From positions 4,278,001-4,342,000 of the forward strand of contig NZ_CP014504.1 in NCBI RefSeq assembly GCF_001590605.1: a DNA stretch of 64,000 bases, read 5' to 3'. Below the pieces are notes generated by a model. That model was not told where the DNA came from. It ran no database searches and saw only the letters and a program-made list of their open reading frames with translations. This DNA comes from Pedobacter cryoconitis. GTDB taxonomy: Bacteria; Bacteroidota; Bacteroidia; Sphingobacteriales; Sphingobacteriaceae. Position numbers and translations under genes: made by a program. Positions 1 through 8,556 of the stretch are shown in pieces (position 1 is the first letter of the stretch; each line of letters starts with the position of its first letter).

Positions 1-7
1 TTGACAT
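1..7 (-). CDS. rplF: 50S ribosomal protein L6 (uL6), first codons only
   Basis: Only the start codon and about one following codon (Met-Ser) are in the window, read on the minus strand; the gene continues beyond position 1. The identity is inferred from position, because rplF normally follows rpsH in the spc operon. A clear Shine-Dalgarno-like AAAGGAGG lies eight bases upstream in the 25-bp rpsH-rplF gap. Nothing of the protein itself can be checked here. Confidence 0.55.
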
Positions 8-23
8 TTTGCTATCCTCCTTT
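8..23 (-). promoter_or_regulatory. Strong Shine-Dalgarno sequence for rplF
   Basis: On the minus strand AAAGGAGG (positions 23 to 16) sits 8 nt before the ATG at 7-5. It lies in non-coding sequence between the rpsH stop and the next start, so it is not a by-product of codon choice. Most Bacteroidota genes lack such a motif, which makes this one worth marking. Confidence 0.7.
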
Positions 24-25
24 AA

Positions 26-424
26 TTAATAAACGTGACACAAAACTTCGCCACCAATGTTTAGTCTGGCCGCTTCTTTATCTGTCATCACTCCTTTAGA
101 AGTAGACAAGATAGCGATACCTAAACCGTTCAATACTCTCGGCATATTATCAACGCCTGCATACTGCCTTAAACCTGGCTTGCTGATACGCATCAATGTG
201 CGGATAGCAGGGATTTTAGTTATAGGATTGTATTTCAAAGCGATTTTAATCGTTCCCTGAACTGTTGTTTCCTCAAACTTGTAGTTGGCAATGTAACCTT
301 TGTCAAAAAGTACTTTAGTAATTTCCTTTTTAAGATTTGATGCAGGAATTTCTACAATTCTGTGATTTGCCTTAATGGCATTTCTTACTCTTGTAAGATA
401 ATCTGCTATTGGATCTGTATTCAT
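26..424 (-). CDS. rpsH: 30S ribosomal protein S8 (uS8)
   Basis: This is a primary rRNA-binding protein of the small subunit that binds the central domain of 16S rRNA; in E. coli it also represses its own operon. The 132-residue product opens with the family pattern TDPIADYLTRVRNA and ends with a conserved GGEVLCHVY tail, and its length is normal. It follows rpsN after an unusually long 133-bp gap that contains two strong inverted repeats, whereas most neighbours here are separated by 0-40 bp. That gap is a candidate regulatory site (annotated separately). Confidence 0.97.
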   Translation of the reverse strand: MNTDPIADYLTRVRNAIKANHRIVEIPASNLKKEITKVLFDKGYIANYKFEETTVQGTIKIALKYNPITKIPAIRTLMRISKPGLRQYAGVDNMPRVLNGLGIAILSTSKGVMTDKEAARLNIGGEVLCHVY

Positions 425-453
425 CTTTGTTGATTTGTGATAGTGGTTTCCTT

Positions 454-468
454 TCCGAACAATTCGGA
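454..468 (-). repeat. Hairpin TCCGAA-caa-TTCGGA upstream of rpsH
   Basis: This is a perfect 6-bp stem with a 3-nt loop in the rpsN-rpsH gap, about 30 nt before the rpsH start in the transcript. No T-run follows, so it does not look like a terminator. It could be part of a translational control structure for S8. Confidence 0.5.
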
Positions 469-507
469 GCGACCTTCCATCGGTTAATTTTTCTATTTAA
501 ACGCATA

Positions 508-548
508 ACGTTAGAAGTTAAACGCATATGCGTAAAACTCTCTAACGT
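508..548 (-). repeat. Nested inverted repeat between rpsN and rpsH
   Basis: The outer arms ACGTTAGA (508-515) and TCTAACGT (541-548) are perfectly complementary. They enclose a 12-bp palindrome ACGCATATGCGT (522-533). The octamer AAACGCAT is also repeated directly at 499-506 and 520-527. In RNA this would fold as a long interrupted stem-loop shortly after the rpsN stop codon. Its position directly upstream of rpsH suggests a ribosomal-protein control element, but no known motif can be assigned by eye. Confidence 0.55.
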
Positions 549-557
549 AAAACGATT

Positions 558-827
558 TTACCAGCTTGCTTTGGTAACTCCAGGAATTTTTCCTGCTAAT
601 GCCATATCACGGAATGTAACCCTTGATATACCGAAAGTACGCATGTAACCACGTGGACGGCCAGTTAATTTACAACGGTTGTGTAAACGTACTGGTGATG
701 AGTTTTTTGGTAACTTATCTAATCCTTCGAAATCACCTGCAGCTTTTAATTCTGCACGTTTATCTGCATATTTAGCTACCAATCTCTGGCGCTTAATTTC
801 GCGAGCTTTTACACCTTCTTTTGCCAT
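558..827 (-). CDS. rpsN: 30S ribosomal protein S14 (uS14)
   Basis: This small-subunit head protein assembles late with S3 and S10. The 89-residue product is the longer form without the two zinc CXXC pairs; only one Cys is seen, in [12 protein letters not shown]. The C-terminal signature [14 protein letters not shown] and the ending KASW are typical. The start codon shares one base with the rplE stop (position 827), so the genes are probably translationally coupled. A long structured gap follows before rpsH. Confidence 0.97.
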   Translation of the reverse strand: MAKEGVKAREIKRQRLVAKYADKRAELKAAGDFEGLDKLPKNSSPVRLHNRCKLTGRPRGYMRTFGISRVTFRDMALAGKIPGVTKASW

Positions 828-1399
828 TATTGATCTGTATTAAGGGTTTGGTTTTTAAACGGTAATCCAAATTGCTTTAAAAGTTCCAATGCTTCAACAT
901 CAGTTGTTGCTGAAGTTACAAAGGTAATATCCATACCTAAAATCTTAGAGATTTTGTCGATGTTGATCTCAGGGAAGATGATTTGTTCAGTAATACCTAA
1001 TGTGTAATTACCTTTTCCATCAAATCCTTTATCATTGATACCTTTGAAATCACGGATACGCGGTAAAGCTACGGAAATTAAACGATCTAAAAACTCAAAC
1101 ATGTTATTGTCACGTAAAGTTACACGTACACCTACTGGCATACCTTTACGTAATTTAAAGTTTGAGATATCTTTTTTAGATTTCGCTCCAACTGCTTGCT
1201 GACCTGTGATTGTGCTCATTTCTAAAATAGAACTGTCCATAATCTTTTTGTCAGTTACAGAGAAACGACCAACACCCTGGTTGACAGCTATTTTCTCTAA
1301 CTTAGGAACTTGCATTACGCTTTTGTAATTGAACTTCTCTTTAAGAGCAGCTACAATTTCCTCTTTGTATTTAGTCTTTAATCTTGGTATGTAAGTCAT
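827..1399 (-). CDS. rplE: 50S ribosomal protein L5 (uL5)
   Basis: This 5S rRNA-binding protein of the central protuberance contacts the P-site tRNA. It has 190 residues, with the family opening [19 protein letters not shown] and the conserved segments [12 protein letters not shown] and [10 protein letters not shown]. It starts inside the rplX stop (TAATG overlap at 1399). A GGAGAGGAG stretch just upstream lies within the last rplX codons and may serve as ribosome-binding site. The C-terminus is slightly extended compared with the E. coli protein (179 residues). Confidence 0.97.
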   Translation of the reverse strand: MTYIPRLKTKYKEEIVAALKEKFNYKSVMQVPKLEKIAVNQGVGRFSVTDKKIMDSSILEMSTITGQQAVGAKSKKDISNFKLRKGMPVGVRVTLRDNNMFEFLDRLISVALPRIRDFKGINDKGFDGKGNYTLGITEQIIFPEINIDKISKILGMDITFVTSATTDVEALELLKQFGLPFKNQTLNTDQ

Positions 1400-1740
1400 T
1401 ATTTGATCTCCTCTCCTGATTTTTTAGATACCCTAACTAATTTCCCATCAGCATTAAGCTTTCTGCCAACACGCGTAGTTTTTCCTGATTTAGGATCAAT
1501 TAACGCAACGTTAGAAATATGAAGAGCAGCCTCTTTTTTAATGATACCTCCGTTAGGATTAGCAGCATTCGGTTTTGTATGTTTAGACACAAGGTTAACA
1601 CCTTCTATCAGTATCCTGCTTTTAGTAATTAATACTGAAAGCACTTTACCTTCCTGGCCTCTTGAATCACCAGCGATAACCTTTACTAAATCTCCTTTAC
1701 GGATTTTAATTTTTGGTTGAACAGTTACTTTATTTTTCAT
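1399..1740 (-). CDS. rplX: 50S ribosomal protein L24 (uL24)
   Basis: This assembly-initiator protein binds 23S rRNA domain I. The 113-residue product contains the KOW motif ([22 protein letters not shown], residues about 11-32) and the family segment NLVSKHTKP. It is separated from rplN by a single base; the rplN codons Pro-Glu-Val place GGAGG ten bases before its start, so coding sequence may double as a ribosome-binding site. Confidence 0.96.
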   Translation of the reverse strand: MKNKVTVQPKIKIRKGDLVKVIAGDSRGQEGKVLSVLITKSRILIEGVNLVSKHTKPNAANPNGGIIKKEAALHISNVALIDPKSGKTTRVGRKLNADGKLVRVSKKSGEEIK

Positions 1741-1741
1741 T

Positions 1742-2110
1742 TTATAATACCTCCGGTGCTAATGATACAATCTTCATGAATTGTTTCTCACGCAGTTCTC
1801 TCGCTACCGGGCCAAAAATACGTGTTCCACGCGGCTCATCTTGTGCATTTAATAAGACTGCTGCATTATCGTCGAAACGGATGTAAGAACCATCTTTACG
1901 TCTGATCTCTTTCTTTGTTCTTACAACAACTGCTTTAGAAACGGTTCCTTTTTTAATGTTACCTGAAGGCAATGCACTTTTAACGGTAACAACGATTTTG
2001 TCACCAATAGAAGCGTATCTCTTTCCGGTTCCACCAAGTACACGGATAACCAATACTTGTTTTGCGCCGCTATTGTCGGCTACGTTTAATCTTGATTCCT
2101 GTTGTACCAT
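1742..2110 (-). CDS. rplN: 50S ribosomal protein L14 (uL14)
   Basis: This intersubunit-bridge protein contacts 16S rRNA helix 44. The 122-residue length is exactly typical. Signatures visible are [19 protein letters not shown] at the N-terminus, [13 protein letters not shown], and [15 protein letters not shown] near the end. It lies between rpsQ and rplX with almost no spacing, as in a standard spc operon. Confidence 0.97.
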   Translation of the reverse strand: MVQQESRLNVADNSGAKQVLVIRVLGGTGKRYASIGDKIVVTVKSALPSGNIKKGTVSKAVVVRTKKEIRRKDGSYIRFDDNAAVLLNAQDEPRGTRIFGPVARELREKQFMKIVSLAPEVL

Positions 2111-2111
2111 G

Positions 2112-2366
2112 TTATTTAGCCCTCTCTAAAATTTCCACTAATCTCCAGTTCTTGTTTTTACTCAGCGGACGAGTCTCCATGATAAGTACTGTATCACCAA
2201 TACCACAATCGTTTTTCTCGTCATGAGCCATAAATTTGGTAGTTTTCTTAACAAACTTACCATAGATCGGGTGTTTCACTTTACGTTCTACCGCTACAAC
2301 AACAGATTTATCCATTTTGTTGCTTACCACCAACCCGGTTCTTGTTTTTCTTAATTGTCTTTCCAT
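2112..2366 (-). CDS. rpsQ: 30S ribosomal protein S17 (uS17)
   Basis: This early-assembly protein binds the 5' domain of 16S rRNA. The start was placed at the ATG at 2366, giving 84 residues beginning [11 protein letters not shown]. An in-frame ATG 14 codons upstream would run back into rpmC and adds residues foreign to the family. Conserved features include [16 protein letters not shown] and the basic [12 protein letters not shown] segment. The gap after rpmC is 13 bp. Confidence 0.95.
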   Translation of the reverse strand: MERQLRKTRTGLVVSNKMDKSVVVAVERKVKHPIYGKFVKKTTKFMAHDEKNDCGIGDTVLIMETRPLSKNKNWRLVEILERAK

Positions 2367-2379
2367 TTCGACTCTAAAG

Positions 2380-2589
2380 TTATTTAGTTTCACTAGCTGA
2401 CTCAGCATTACGCTTAGTCATTTCAGTATTTAATCGGGCGATGTCTTTTCTTACCTTAGTGATACGGGTAGGATTCTCTATAGCCGAAATTGTATGTGCA
2501 AATTTTAACTTAACTAAGTTTTCTTTTTCTTCTGCAATCCTGACTACTAGTTCTTCTTTTGAAAGCCCTGTGATTTCTGAGTTCTTCAT
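2380..2589 (-). CDS. rpmC: 50S ribosomal protein L29 (uL29)
   Basis: This short helical-hairpin protein near the peptide exit tunnel contacts trigger factor and SRP. The 69-residue product carries the family pattern [26 protein letters not shown] followed by a second helix with [13 protein letters not shown]. It lies 74 bp after rplP and 13 bp before rpsQ, the normal order. Confidence 0.95.
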   Translation of the reverse strand: MKNSEITGLSKEELVVRIAEEKENLVKLKFAHTISAIENPTRITKVRKDIARLNTEMTKRNAESASETK

Positions 2590-2663
2590 TTTATTAATTT
2601 TTATGTTCTGGGTCTAGCGGTTATAAAAACAAGTTACTTACAACATTGACCCCAAAACTCTTT

Positions 2664-3086
2664 TTATGCTTCTACGTAATCTCTACGTACTACAAACTTG
2701 GTTTGGATAGGTAATTTTTGAGCAGCTAATCTCATTGCTTCTTTAGCAACTTCTAACGATACACCTTCAGCTTCAAAAATGATGCGTCCTGGTCTAACAA
2801 CAGCTACCCAGTACTCTGGAGCACCTTTACCTTTACCCATACGTACTTCAGCTGGTTTCTTAGTAACCGGTTTGTCCGGGAAAATTCTAATCCACACTTG
2901 GCCTTCACGTTTCATGAAACGAGTTACCGCAATACGGGCTGCCTCTATCTGACGACTTGTAATCCAGGTCGCCTCTAAAGATTTAATCCCGAAAGACCCG
3001 AATGATAATTCAGCTCCACGTGTAGCTAAACCCTTCATTCTGCCCTTTTGCATCTTTCTGAACTTCGTTCTTTTTGGCTGTAACAT
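2664..3086 (-). CDS. rplP: 50S ribosomal protein L16 (uL16)
   Basis: This late-assembly large-subunit protein organises the A-site and peptidyl-transferase region. It has 140 residues. The opening [19 protein letters not shown] and the internal segments [22 protein letters not shown] and [13 protein letters not shown] are diagnostic. Arg in the VRMGKGKG loop, hydroxylated in some bacteria, is present. It lies 38 bp after rpsC. Confidence 0.97.
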   Translation of the reverse strand: MLQPKRTKFRKMQKGRMKGLATRGAELSFGSFGIKSLEATWITSRQIEAARIAVTRFMKREGQVWIRIFPDKPVTKKPAEVRMGKGKGAPEYWVAVVRPGRIIFEAEGVSLEVAKEAMRLAAQKLPIQTKFVVRRDYVEA

Positions 3087-3124
3087 TTTATCTTAATATT
3101 ATCGTAAAACGATCTGTTAACTAA

Positions 3125-3985
3125 TTATTTACGAGGACCTCTGTTAGGAGTATTTCCGCCTCTATTATCTCTACCTGGACCGCCTTGACCTGGACCACCC
3201 TGACCTGGACCTCTTCCACGACCACCTTTGTTGTCGTTTCTTCTGTCACCACCGCCACGGTTATCTCTGTCTCTGCCACCTGCACCAAAAGCACCTTCAG
3301 GTCTGCCACCTTTACCAGGAGCGTTACTTACTGCACCAATGTTTGGAGAAAGATCACGTTTACCATAAACTTCGCCTTTACAGATCCATACTTTAACACC
3401 AATCTTACCATAGGTAGTTAATGCTTCAGCTAATGCATAGTCAATATCAGCACGGAAAGTATGCAAAGGAATTCTTCCCTCTTTATACTGCTCGTTACGA
3501 GCCATCTCTGCTCCGCCTAAACGACCTGAAGTCATTATTTTGATACCTTCAGCACCCATACGCATTGTTGATGCGATAGTTGACTTCATGGCTCTACGGA
3601 AAGAGATCCTTGCCTCTAATTGTTTTGCTACACCTTCTGCTACCAGTTGTGCATCAAGCTCAGGACGTTTGATCTCAAAAATGTTAATTTGAATTTCCTT
3701 TTTAGTCAATTTCTTTAACTCTTCTTTGATCTTATCAACCTCAGCTCCTGCTTTACCGATCACGATACCCGGACGTGCAGTGTGGATAGTTACAGTGATA
3801 CGTTTTAACGTACGTTCGATAACTACTTTAGCTACTCCTCCTTTTGCGATACGCACAGAAAGATATTTTCTTATTTTTTCGTCCTCAACTAATTTGTCAG
3901 CATAGTTGTTGCCACCGAACCAGTTAGAATCCCAACCTCTGATGATTCCTAACCTGTTTCCTATTGGATGTGCTTTTTGTCCCAT
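3125..3985 (-). CDS. rpsC: 30S ribosomal protein S3 (uS3) with Gly/Arg-rich tail
   Basis: This head protein lines the mRNA entry channel and contributes to helicase activity. The first 210 or so residues are canonical: [20 protein letters not shown], a KH domain with [18 protein letters not shown] (about 80-100), and the C-terminal domain with [30 protein letters not shown]. Residues about 228-286 form an extra low-complexity tail rich in Gly, Arg, Asn and Asp with several RGG and GRG units, absent from the 233-residue E. coli protein. Extended S3 tails do occur in Bacteroidota; the RGG character suggests extra RNA contact, which is inference. Confidence 0.96.
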   Translation of the reverse strand: MGQKAHPIGNRLGIIRGWDSNWFGGNNYADKLVEDEKIRKYLSVRIAKGGVAKVVIERTLKRITVTIHTARPGIVIGKAGAEVDKIKEELKKLTKKEIQINIFEIKRPELDAQLVAEGVAKQLEARISFRRAMKSTIASTMRMGAEGIKIMTSGRLGGAEMARNEQYKEGRIPLHTFRADIDYALAEALTTYGKIGVKVWICKGEVYGKRDLSPNIGAVSNAPGKGGRPEGAFGAGGRDRDNRGGGDRRNDNKGGRGRGPGQGGPGQGGPGRDNRGGNTPNRGPRK

Positions 3986-3990
3986 TTCTA

Positions 3991-4353
3991 CTAATTAGTT
4001 TGAGTTTCAACGTTTTTACTATCTACTATCAAAGTTACATGGTTAGAACGCTTACGTATTCTGTAACCACGACCTTGAGGTGCTGGTCTCAGTCTTTTCA
4101 ACTGACGGCCGCCACCAACCATTATCGTTTTCACGTATAATTGGTTTTCTTCAGGGCGAGAACCTTCATTTTTAGTTTCCCAGTTTTTGATTGCTGATAA
4201 CAAAAGTTTTTCAACTCTTATTGCCGCTTCTTTATTGGTAAATTTTAAAATATGTAATGCTTTCTCAACACGCTCACCTCTGATAAGATCTACAACCAAA
4301 CGCATCTTACGTGGTGAGGTTGGACAATTGTTTAATTTCGCTACTGCTTCCAT
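3991..4353 (-). CDS. rplV: 50S ribosomal protein L22 (uL22)
   Basis: This protein's extended beta-hairpin lines the nascent-peptide tunnel. The 120-residue product has [28 protein letters not shown] at the N-terminus and the hairpin segment [27 protein letters not shown], where macrolide-resistance changes occur in other bacteria. It lies 5 bp before rpsC and 7 bp after rpsS. Confidence 0.97.
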   Translation of the reverse strand: MEAVAKLNNCPTSPRKMRLVVDLIRGERVEKALHILKFTNKEAAIRVEKLLLSAIKNWETKNEGSRPEENQLYVKTIMVGGGRQLKRLRPAPQGRGYRIRKRSNHVTLIVDSKNVETQTN

Positions 4354-4360
4354 CTCTTAA

Positions 4361-4627
4361 TTATTTTTTCTTTTCAGAGTGACCCCTAAATGTTCTGGTT
4401 GGAGCAAACTCTCCCAGCTTGTGACCAACCATGTTTTCTGTTACGTATACCGGTATAAATTTATTACCGTTATGCACTGCAAATGTATGACCCACAAAAT
4501 CTGGTGAGATCATTGATCTGCGTGACCAAGTTTTAATGACAGACTTTTTGCCTGAATCATTCATAGATACTACTTTCTTCTCTACGTTATGGTCAATATA
4601 AGGTCCTTTTTTAATCGAACGAGCCAT
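4361..4627 (-). CDS. rpsS: 30S ribosomal protein S19 (uS19)
   Basis: This head protein forms intersubunit bridges with L5. The 88-residue product begins [12 protein letters not shown] and contains the signature [36 protein letters not shown], both diagnostic. The start overlaps the rplB stop by one base at 4627, suggesting translational coupling. Confidence 0.97.
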   Translation of the reverse strand: MARSIKKGPYIDHNVEKKVVSMNDSGKKSVIKTWSRRSMISPDFVGHTFAVHNGNKFIPVYVTENMVGHKLGEFAPTRTFRGHSEKKK

Positions 4628-5451
4628 TATTTCTTCCTTTTCTCTATGATGAAACGATTTGAGTATTTTTTAAGTTGACGGGTCTTGAAGCCTTTAGAAT
4701 ACATACCATTCCTTGATCTTGGCTGACCACCTGATGAACGACCTTCACCACCACCCATTGGGTGATCGACAGGGTTCATCGCAACCGGACGTGTTCTAGG
4801 ACGACGTCCTAACCAACGTTTACGACCTGCTTTACCTAATACTTCATTTGCGTGATCTGAATTTGAAACAGATCCGATAGTTGCTAAACAAGTAGTCAAG
4901 ATTAATCTTGTCTCACCTGATGGCATTTTCAATGTAGCATATTTACCATCACGCGCAGCTAATTGTGCATAAGCACCAGCACTACGAGCCAATTGAGCAC
5001 CACGACCCGGATGAATCTCCACGTTGTGTACAATTGATCCCAAAGGGATATTTGATAATTTTAAAGCGTTTCCAACTTCTGGAGTCGCTGTATCACCTGA
5101 TAATACTTTTTGCCCAACTTGTAAGCCTTCTGGTGAAATAATGTAACGCTTCTCACCATCAGCATAATGTAATAATGCGATACGTGCAGTACGGTTTGGA
5201 TCGTATTCAACAGTAGCAACTGTTGCAGGAATATCAAACTTATCACGTTTAAAATCAATTAAACGGTAAGATTTTTTGTGACCACCACCCATGTAGCGCA
5301 TAGTCATCTTTCCTGTATTGTTACGTCCTCCCGATTTCTTAGAAGAAACAACCAATGATTTTTCGGGCTTGGTTGCTGTAATCTCCGAAAAACTGGCCCC
5401 AACTCTAAAGCGGGTACCCGGAGTGACTGGTTTAAATTTTCTTAAGCCCAT
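4627..5451 (-). CDS. rplB: 50S ribosomal protein L2 (uL2)
   Basis: This is one of the most conserved large-subunit proteins, needed for subunit association and peptidyl-transferase structure. It has 274 residues. The C-terminal signature [16 protein letters not shown] contains the functionally important His of the family. Other landmarks are [17 protein letters not shown] and [16 protein letters not shown]. The gene order rplW-rplB-rpsS is standard. Confidence 0.98.
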   Translation of the reverse strand: MGLRKFKPVTPGTRFRVGASFSEITATKPEKSLVVSSKKSGGRNNTGKMTMRYMGGGHKKSYRLIDFKRDKFDIPATVATVEYDPNRTARIALLHYADGEKRYIISPEGLQVGQKVLSGDTATPEVGNALKLSNIPLGSIVHNVEIHPGRGAQLARSAGAYAQLAARDGKYATLKMPSGETRLILTTCLATIGSVSNSDHANEVLGKAGRKRWLGRRPRTRPVAMNPVDHPMGGGEGRSSGGQPRSRNGMYSKGFKTRQLKKYSNRFIIEKRKK

Positions 5452-5474
5452 AGTTATAAAATATTCAATTCTTA

Positions 5475-5765
5475 TTAAATGTTCGCGTAATAATCAATTG
5501 TTTCACCTGCTGCCAGAGTAACAATCGCTTTTTTGTATTTCGGGCTACGACCCGTAACTAAACCACCTTTTGTATTTCTTGATTTTAACTTTCCGTTTAC
5601 AATCATAGTATTGATTGCAAGGATGTTAACACCATACATTTTTTCGATAGCTTGTTTAATTTGCAATTTGTTTGCTTTGTGTTCAACCTGGAAAGTAAAG
5701 CGGCTTGACTTTTCTGTAAGTGCAGAAGCTTTTTCGGTTAGTATTGGTTTTTTTAAAAATTCCAT
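5475..5765 (-). CDS. rplW: 50S ribosomal protein L23 (uL23)
   Basis: This exit-tunnel rim protein docks trigger factor and SRP. The start was placed at the ATG at 5765, giving 96 residues starting [13 protein letters not shown]. An ATG four codons upstream would overlap rplD, while the chosen start is one base after the rplD stop codon. The conserved pattern [21 protein letters not shown] and [14 protein letters not shown] are clear. Confidence 0.96.
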   Translation of the reverse strand: MEFLKKPILTEKASALTEKSSRFTFQVEHKANKLQIKQAIEKMYGVNILAINTMIVNGKLKSRNTKGGLVTGRSPKYKKAIVTLAAGETIDYYANI

Positions 5766-5766
5766 A

Positions 5767-6396
5767 TTACTTGGCAAATGCCTCCTCCAATGTTTTAACA
5801 GTGTTTGCAGTTAATAAAAGTTTACCACAGTTTAATACATCATATGTATTGATCTGATCAACAGTAATTACTTTTACTTTCTGGATGTTTCTGCTTGATA
5901 AATAAATATTGTTATCCTGAACAGGTAAAACCAACAAAGTTTTCTCACCAGTTAAGCTTAACGCATTAACTAAAGCGATGTAATTTTTAGTTTTGATTGA
6001 ATCAAAAGTAAAATCTTCTAAAACAAGGATGTTTGAATCCTGAGCTTTATATGACAACGCAGATTTACGTGCCAGTGATTTTAATTTTTTATTCAGTTTA
6101 AAACTGTAATCACGTGGTTGAGGACCGAATACACGACCACCACCATTAAACAATGGAGATTTGATACTACCCGCACGAGCACCACCAGTTCCTTTTTGTT
6201 TATACAATTTACGTGTTGAACCAGCGATTTCATTACGTTGTTTAGACTTGTGAGTACCCTGACGTTGATTAGCCAAATACTGTTTAACATCTAAATAAAT
6301 TGCATGATCGCTAGGTGTTACACCAAATACCGACTCAGGAAGTTGCACCTTGGCACCTGTCTCTTTTCCTGAAATGTTTACTACATTTAATTCCAT
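5767..6396 (-). CDS. rplD: 50S ribosomal protein L4 (uL4)
   Basis: This protein's long loop reaches the exit tunnel; in E. coli it represses the S10 operon. The 209-residue product has the loop signature GSTRKLYKQKGTGGARAGSIKSPLFNGGGRVFGP (about 60-95), including the KQKGTGRAR-type segment. It follows rplC by 4 bp. In gammaproteobacteria L4 acts on a leader in front of S10; here the transcription unit seems to begin at rplC, whose leader is structured. Confidence 0.97.
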   Translation of the reverse strand: MELNVVNISGKETGAKVQLPESVFGVTPSDHAIYLDVKQYLANQRQGTHKSKQRNEIAGSTRKLYKQKGTGGARAGSIKSPLFNGGGRVFGPQPRDYSFKLNKKLKSLARKSALSYKAQDSNILVLEDFTFDSIKTKNYIALVNALSLTGEKTLLVLPVQDNNIYLSSRNIQKVKVITVDQINTYDVLNCGKLLLTANTVKTLEEAFAK

Positions 6397-6400
6397 CTGC

Positions 6401-7018
6401 TTACTTGTCTAAGATTACGTAAGAACCTTTAGCTCCTGGAATGGAACCACTAACTACAACAAGATTTTGATCTGCATAAACTTTCAAAACCTGTAAGTTC
6501 TGAACCTTCACTCTATCTCCACCCATTCTACCTGCCATACGCATACCTTTAAATACACGTGCTGGATACGAAGCCGCACCCAATGAACCTGGCGCACGCA
6601 TTCTGTTATGCTGACCGTGAGTTTGTCCACCCACACCCGCAAATCCATGGCGTTTCACAACACCTTGAAAACCTTTACCTTTTGAAGTACCAACTACATC
6701 AACAAAATCGCCTTCAGCAAAAATGCTAACCGTAACAGTATCGCCTAAATTCAACGATTCCTCAAACGGTTCAAATTCTACCAACTTACGTTTTGGAGTT
6801 GTGCTTGCTTTCGCAAAGTGGCCTTTTAAAGGCTTGGTGGTGTTCTTTTCTTTAGCTTCATCGAAGCCTAACTGAACTGAAACGTAACCGTCTTTCTCTG
6901 CGGTCTTAACCTGTGTAACTACACAAGGCCCAGCTTCGATCACCGTACATGGAATGTTTTTTCCATCGGCGTCGAAAATGCTGGTCATTCCTACTTTTTT
7001 TCCAATAATACCTGACAT
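6401..7018 (-). CDS. rplC: 50S ribosomal protein L3 (uL3)
   Basis: This early-assembly protein reaches the peptidyl-transferase centre. The start was placed at the ATG at 7018, giving 205 residues from [19 protein letters not shown], the family's normal N-terminus. An in-frame ATG 16 codons upstream adds unrelated residues. The loop [35 protein letters not shown], which includes the Gln methylated in E. coli, is intact. It normally follows rpsJ directly; here rpsJ is about 5.4 kb away and rplC has its own promoter at 7096-7126. Confidence 0.97.
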   Translation of the reverse strand: MSGIIGKKVGMTSIFDADGKNIPCTVIEAGPCVVTQVKTAEKDGYVSVQLGFDEAKEKNTTKPLKGHFAKASTTPKRKLVEFEPFEESLNLGDTVTVSIFAEGDFVDVVGTSKGKGFQGVVKRHGFAGVGGQTHGQHNRMRAPGSLGAASYPARVFKGMRMAGRMGGDRVKVQNLQVLKVYADQNLVVVSGSIPGAKGSYVILDK

Positions 7019-7090
7019 TTTCTTTTTTAAATTTAACACCCATCGAAGCAGTAGGGCTTCGTTCAAGGTGGATACACATCCCCATTAAGG
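7019..7090 (-). promoter_or_regulatory. Structured leader of the rplC operon
   Basis: From the predicted promoter the transcript would have a leader of roughly 70 nt before rplC. On the minus strand it contains a hairpin CGAAGC-CCTACT-GCTTCG, a small GGAT-GTGT-ATCC hairpin, and CCACC/GGGTG segments that could close a multi-branched fold around the first. A leader with this much pairing in front of the first S10-operon gene is a plausible autoregulatory site, but no known leader family can be assigned by eye. Confidence 0.4.
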
Positions 7091-7095
7091 GAGGG

Positions 7096-7126
7096 CAAAA
7101 ATAGGAAATAAATCTTAATGATCAAA
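7096..7126 (-). promoter_or_regulatory. Promoter of the rplC (S10-like) operon
   Basis: On the minus strand TTTG (7126-7123), a 19-base spacer and TATTTTTG (7103-7096) match the Bacteroidota housekeeping consensus TTTG-N17-23-TAnnTTTG exactly. Transcription would begin close to 7089, about 70 nt before the rplC ATG. This supports independent transcription of the rplC-to-spc gene block. Confidence 0.75.
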
Positions 7127-7201
7127 TAGTTAGCGAATTTATTTTGTAAATAAATGCTATTATTTTTGGAGAGATCGGATAAAACGCAGTTAAGCCATTA
7201 A

Positions 7202-7597
7202 TTATCCTACCAGCTTGTTACTCAAACTGATCAGAATTACGCACAATACAAACACGCCAATCAGCACATACAAATAATCGCGCTCGATCAGGAAGCCGAA
7301 AATCGAAAAAACGACCCGTGTAACCGGCGTAAAAATCAGGAGTAAAGTTCCGGATTGTATGATGGCCTTTCCATCTAAAACACTTAAGCCCTGAAAGATA
7401 GCCAGAATTGAAGAATATTTTGTCTTCGAAGGATTAAAAACACTGTAATCAATGATTTCACGGCTATATCCGCTCAAATAGATCACTCCGCCAATGAAAA
7501 CCACCAGCATTGAAGCAATCACCCCTACCCTGAGCAAAGTACCCAGAATAACTTGTATATCTTTATCCGCGAAATAATGTTTACCCATTTGCTTCAT
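7202..7597 (-). CDS. DUF1634 family membrane protein
   Basis: This 131-residue protein has three predicted membrane segments, at about 19-42 (VILGTLLRVGVIASMLVVFI), 80-98 and 107-126 (YLYVLIGVFVLCVILISL). DUF1634 proteins are usually encoded beside TauE/SafE permeases, as here, where its start shares a base with the permease stop (TAATG at 7597). The role is unknown; a partner subunit of the permease is the natural inference. It lies between rpsJ and rplC, and transcription from it would run toward rplC. Confidence 0.85.
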   Translation of the reverse strand: MKQMGKHYFADKDIQVILGTLLRVGVIASMLVVFIGGVIYLSGYSREIIDYSVFNPSKTKYSSILAIFQGLSVLDGKAIIQSGTLLLIFTPVTRVVFSIFGFLIERDYLYVLIGVFVLCVILISLSNKLVG

Positions 7598-8460
7598 TAC
7601 AGTTTTCCCGCTAATCCATTGTAAATCATTTGCAGCGCCAGGAAAGTGACCACGACGGCAAATATAACTTTAAGTTTATCAGTATTGGTCTTCACCAATA
7701 ATTTAGACCCCACTGTAGCCCCTGTAAGCACGCCTAAAGTAACCGGCATTGCTATCCCCGGATCAATCTGTCCCCGGTGCAAATAAACGATTGCACTCGC
7801 AGCAGCGGTTACGCCCATCATGAAATTACTGGTAGTTGTAGATACTTTAAATGGTAAACGCATAATATTATCCATTGCCACCACTTTTAAAGCCCCTGAA
7901 CCAATCCCAAGCAGTCCGGAAATAATTCCGGCAACAAACATCATAACAAAGCCGCCTACCACATTATGTACCCCGTATTTAACCGTACCACCGGCCGTAG
8001 GATAACTTCCGTTTAACTTAAAGAAATTGGCCAGTACACCTGTTGTTCTGTCATCTGAATGATCTACCTTTTTACGCACCATCATTGCCGCAGAAAAGAG
8101 GAGAATACAACCGAAGATCACTGCAATATAACTTGGATTGATATAAACTGTGATTACCGCCCCTATCACCGCACTGATTGTTGTTGCAATTTCCAGGAAC
8201 ATCCCAATCCGGATATTGGTAATCCCTTCTTTAACATAAGCTGCTGCCGAGCCCGAAGAAGTCGCAATTACGGAAACAATAGAAGCCCCGATCGCATAGT
8301 GGATATCAACTCCTAAAACCAGTGTTAATAAGGGAATTATAATAACCCCACCACCCAAGCCAGTTAAAGAACCCACCAGTCCTGCTAAAAAAGCACCAGC
8401 CAAAACAATAATTGTAAATAGTAATACCGACATTGAGACAAATATACTATCTGGAAGCAA
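7597..8460 (-). CDS. TauE/SafE-family sulfite/organosulfonate permease
   Basis: This inner-membrane permease has 287 residues and about eight membrane helices. The N-terminal repeat LAGLVGSLTGLGGGVIIIPLL and the second-half repeat FVAGIISGLLGIGSGALKVV are the paired glycine-rich motifs of the TauE/SafE (TSUP) family. Members export sulfite, sulfoacetate or move other sulfur compounds, and the substrate cannot be told from sequence. It forms a two-gene unit with the downstream DUF1634 gene and is divergent from the Fic gene at 8605. Its presence inside the ribosomal gene block is unusual. Confidence 0.88.
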   Translation of the reverse strand: MLPDSIFVSMSVLLFTIIVLAGAFLAGLVGSLTGLGGGVIIIPLLTLVLGVDIHYAIGASIVSVIATSSGSAAAYVKEGITNIRIGMFLEIATTISAVIGAVITVYINPSYIAVIFGCILLFSAAMMVRKKVDHSDDRTTGVLANFFKLNGSYPTAGGTVKYGVHNVVGGFVMMFVAGIISGLLGIGSGALKVVAMDNIMRLPFKVSTTTSNFMMGVTAAASAIVYLHRGQIDPGIAMPVTLGVLTGATVGSKLLVKTNTDKLKVIFAVVVTFLALQMIYNGLAGKL

Positions 8461-8556
8461 TTATCCTTAAATATATCTCATTTAGCCAGTGTTTAAATTT
8501 CACGGCCAATTTATAAACAGGCTCTTAGAATAATTAGTTAATTTTGAGAAACAGCA

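Noticed and set aside
508-548. rpsN-rpsH repeat as a terminator inside the operon
   Set aside because: No T-run follows on the minus strand and the operon continues with rpsH and rplF; a regulatory structure is more likely.
7019-7066. Longer rplC start with 16 extra residues
   Set aside because: The added residues do not resemble any L3 N-terminus and lie in the structured leader; the ATG at 7018 gives the standard protein.
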